From positions 248,001-312,000 of the forward strand of contig CAWENQ010000004.1 of NCBI GenBank assembly GCA_963810485.1: a stretch of DNA of 64,000 nt, written 5' to 3'. Shown here piece after piece: positions 63,297 through 64,000 of this stretch. Within the stretch, counting starts at the first letter, position 1. Every line of letters begins with the position of its first letter. This DNA comes from DATKFM01 sp963810485. GTDB taxonomy: Bacteria > Pseudomonadota > Alphaproteobacteria > Dongiales > Dongiaceae. Both the position numbers and the translations under genes were made by a program. The notes under the pieces are model-generated. The model was not told where the DNA came from and did no database searches. It saw only the letters and a program-made list of their open reading frames with translations.

Positions 63297-64000
63297 CTAG
63301 CGCAGATAGGCAAAGTAGCGCCGATGGTACCAGCGGATCGCCTGGTCCGTGGCCAGGCCGATGACGCCGATGGTGAGAATGCCGGCGAAGATCGTATCGA
63401 CGGCGCCATAGCGCCGGGACGCCATGATGACATAGCCGATGCCCGAATTGGCGGCGACGATCTCGGCGACGATCAGATAGGTCCAGCACCAGCCGAGCGT
63501 AATCCGCAGATTGTCCACCATGTTGGGCAGCATGGCCGGCAGGATGATGTGGCGCAGCACCGAGCGCGGCCTGGCGCCGACGGTCATGCCGATTTCTATA
63601 TATTCCCGGGGCACGCGCCGGGCATCGTCGGCAATCAGCAGCACGAGCTGGAAGAAGGTGCCGATCCACAGCAAGGCGATCTTCGAGGTCTCGCCGATGC
63701 CGAGCCAGATTACGGTGAGCGGCACCAGCGCCGGCACCGGCAGGTAGCGGATAAAATCGATGATCGGCTCGCTGAGGCCGTTCACGATGCCGATAGGAGC
63801 TCATGAGGATGCCCAGCGGAATCGCCATGACGGCCGAGAGCAGAAACGCTGCGCCCACGCGGTAGATGCTGATCGTGATATCCCAGGCGAAGCTGTGGCC
63901 CACATTCTCGCCGGCAAACATGCCGTACAGCCTGACAATGACCTCGGGGATCGAGGCCAGGAAGCTCGGCCCGACCCAGCCGAAGGTCGTTGCCATCGAC
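63297..64000 (-). CDS. ABC transporter permease, nitrate/sulfonate/taurine type (frameshifted, 5' end beyond window)
   Basis: The visible part has about five membrane helices. The first piece (from the window edge) contains SIYRVGAAFLLSAVMAIPLGILM. One extra base near 63796 must be removed so that SSY is followed by GIVNGLSEPIIDFIRYLP; the rest includes the EAA-like loop EYIEIGMTVGARPRSVLRHIILPA. The frame is still open at the edge (upstream of ATG 63996), and the first helix expected for SsuC/TauC is missing, so the gene probably begins outside the window. It is eight bases upstream of the ATPase gene. Confidence 0.87.

Overview
The window is GC-rich (roughly two thirds G+C), densely coded and typical of an alphaproteobacterium. 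A Rhodospirillales-like lineage is my best guess, based on the CbtAB cobalt transporter, a CbiG-CobJ fusion, a CobN/CobW-type cobalamin locus, an HWE-family kinase and a DUF1127 protein. The species cannot be fixed from sequence alone. No rRNA, tRNA, insertion-sequence transposase, phage gene or CRISPR array was recognised.

Layout. (1) 1-5.6 kb: tail of a lipid-linked sugar glycosyltransferase, a SAM methyltransferase and a GtrA protein, then a TPR lipoprotein, Ohr, a Sel1-repeat protein and an EamA exporter. (2) 5.6-32.3 kb: a large cobalamin locus. The minus-strand unit cobA-cobB-cbtB-cbtA faces cbiD-cobK. After a chemoreceptor come cbiX-cobH-cobL-cobI-cbiG/cobJ-cobM (minus) and cobD/cbiB (plus). 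A second minus-strand unit starts at a clear cobalamin riboswitch (32145-32321) and reads cobP-cobW-cobN, then a vWA / sigma factor / membrane-protein trio, then cobO-cobQ. (3) 32.4-38.1 kb: an OmpR-type two-component pair, a tandem pair of hairpin elements that look like small RNAs, an MFS transporter and two small proteins. (4) 38.1-42.5 kb: a ydbH-ynbE-ydbL envelope operon and a cytochrome c'-like lipoprotein. (5) 42.6-48.7 kb: YihY and AI-2E-type membrane proteins, a sorbosone-dehydrogenase-like protein plus a small remnant of a similar gene, and a DUF1127 gene. (6) 48.7-60.7 kb: a PAS/HWE kinase-receiver hybrid, an HlyD-type pair, an RND pump, PPK2 and small genes. (7) 60.9-64 kb: two short-chain dehydrogenases coupled to a nitrate/sulfonate/taurine-type ABC transporter.

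Together the cob genes cover most of the route from uroporphyrinogen III to adenosylcobinamide phosphate activation. Gene content is mixed: CbiX, CbiD and CbiG belong to the early-cobalt (anaerobic) route, while CobN belongs to the late-cobalt (aerobic) route. CobG, CobF, CobS and CobT are not in the window.

Two patterns stand out. First, a modular palindromic repeat (12 half-units at six loci) lies inside cbiG/cobJ, cobH and cobN (twice) and is translated as extra peptide, mostly without breaking the frame. One of its stems shows compensatory base changes between copies. Second, two homologous hairpins upstream of the response-regulator gene have U-tracts and CCCCTCCAA loops on the minus strand and resemble anti-Shine-Dalgarno (cuckoo-type) sRNAs. 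Separately, at least ten genes need one-base frame corrections, mostly removal of one extra base. This looks like indel error in the assembly more than real gene decay, so the affected genes are annotated as single genes.
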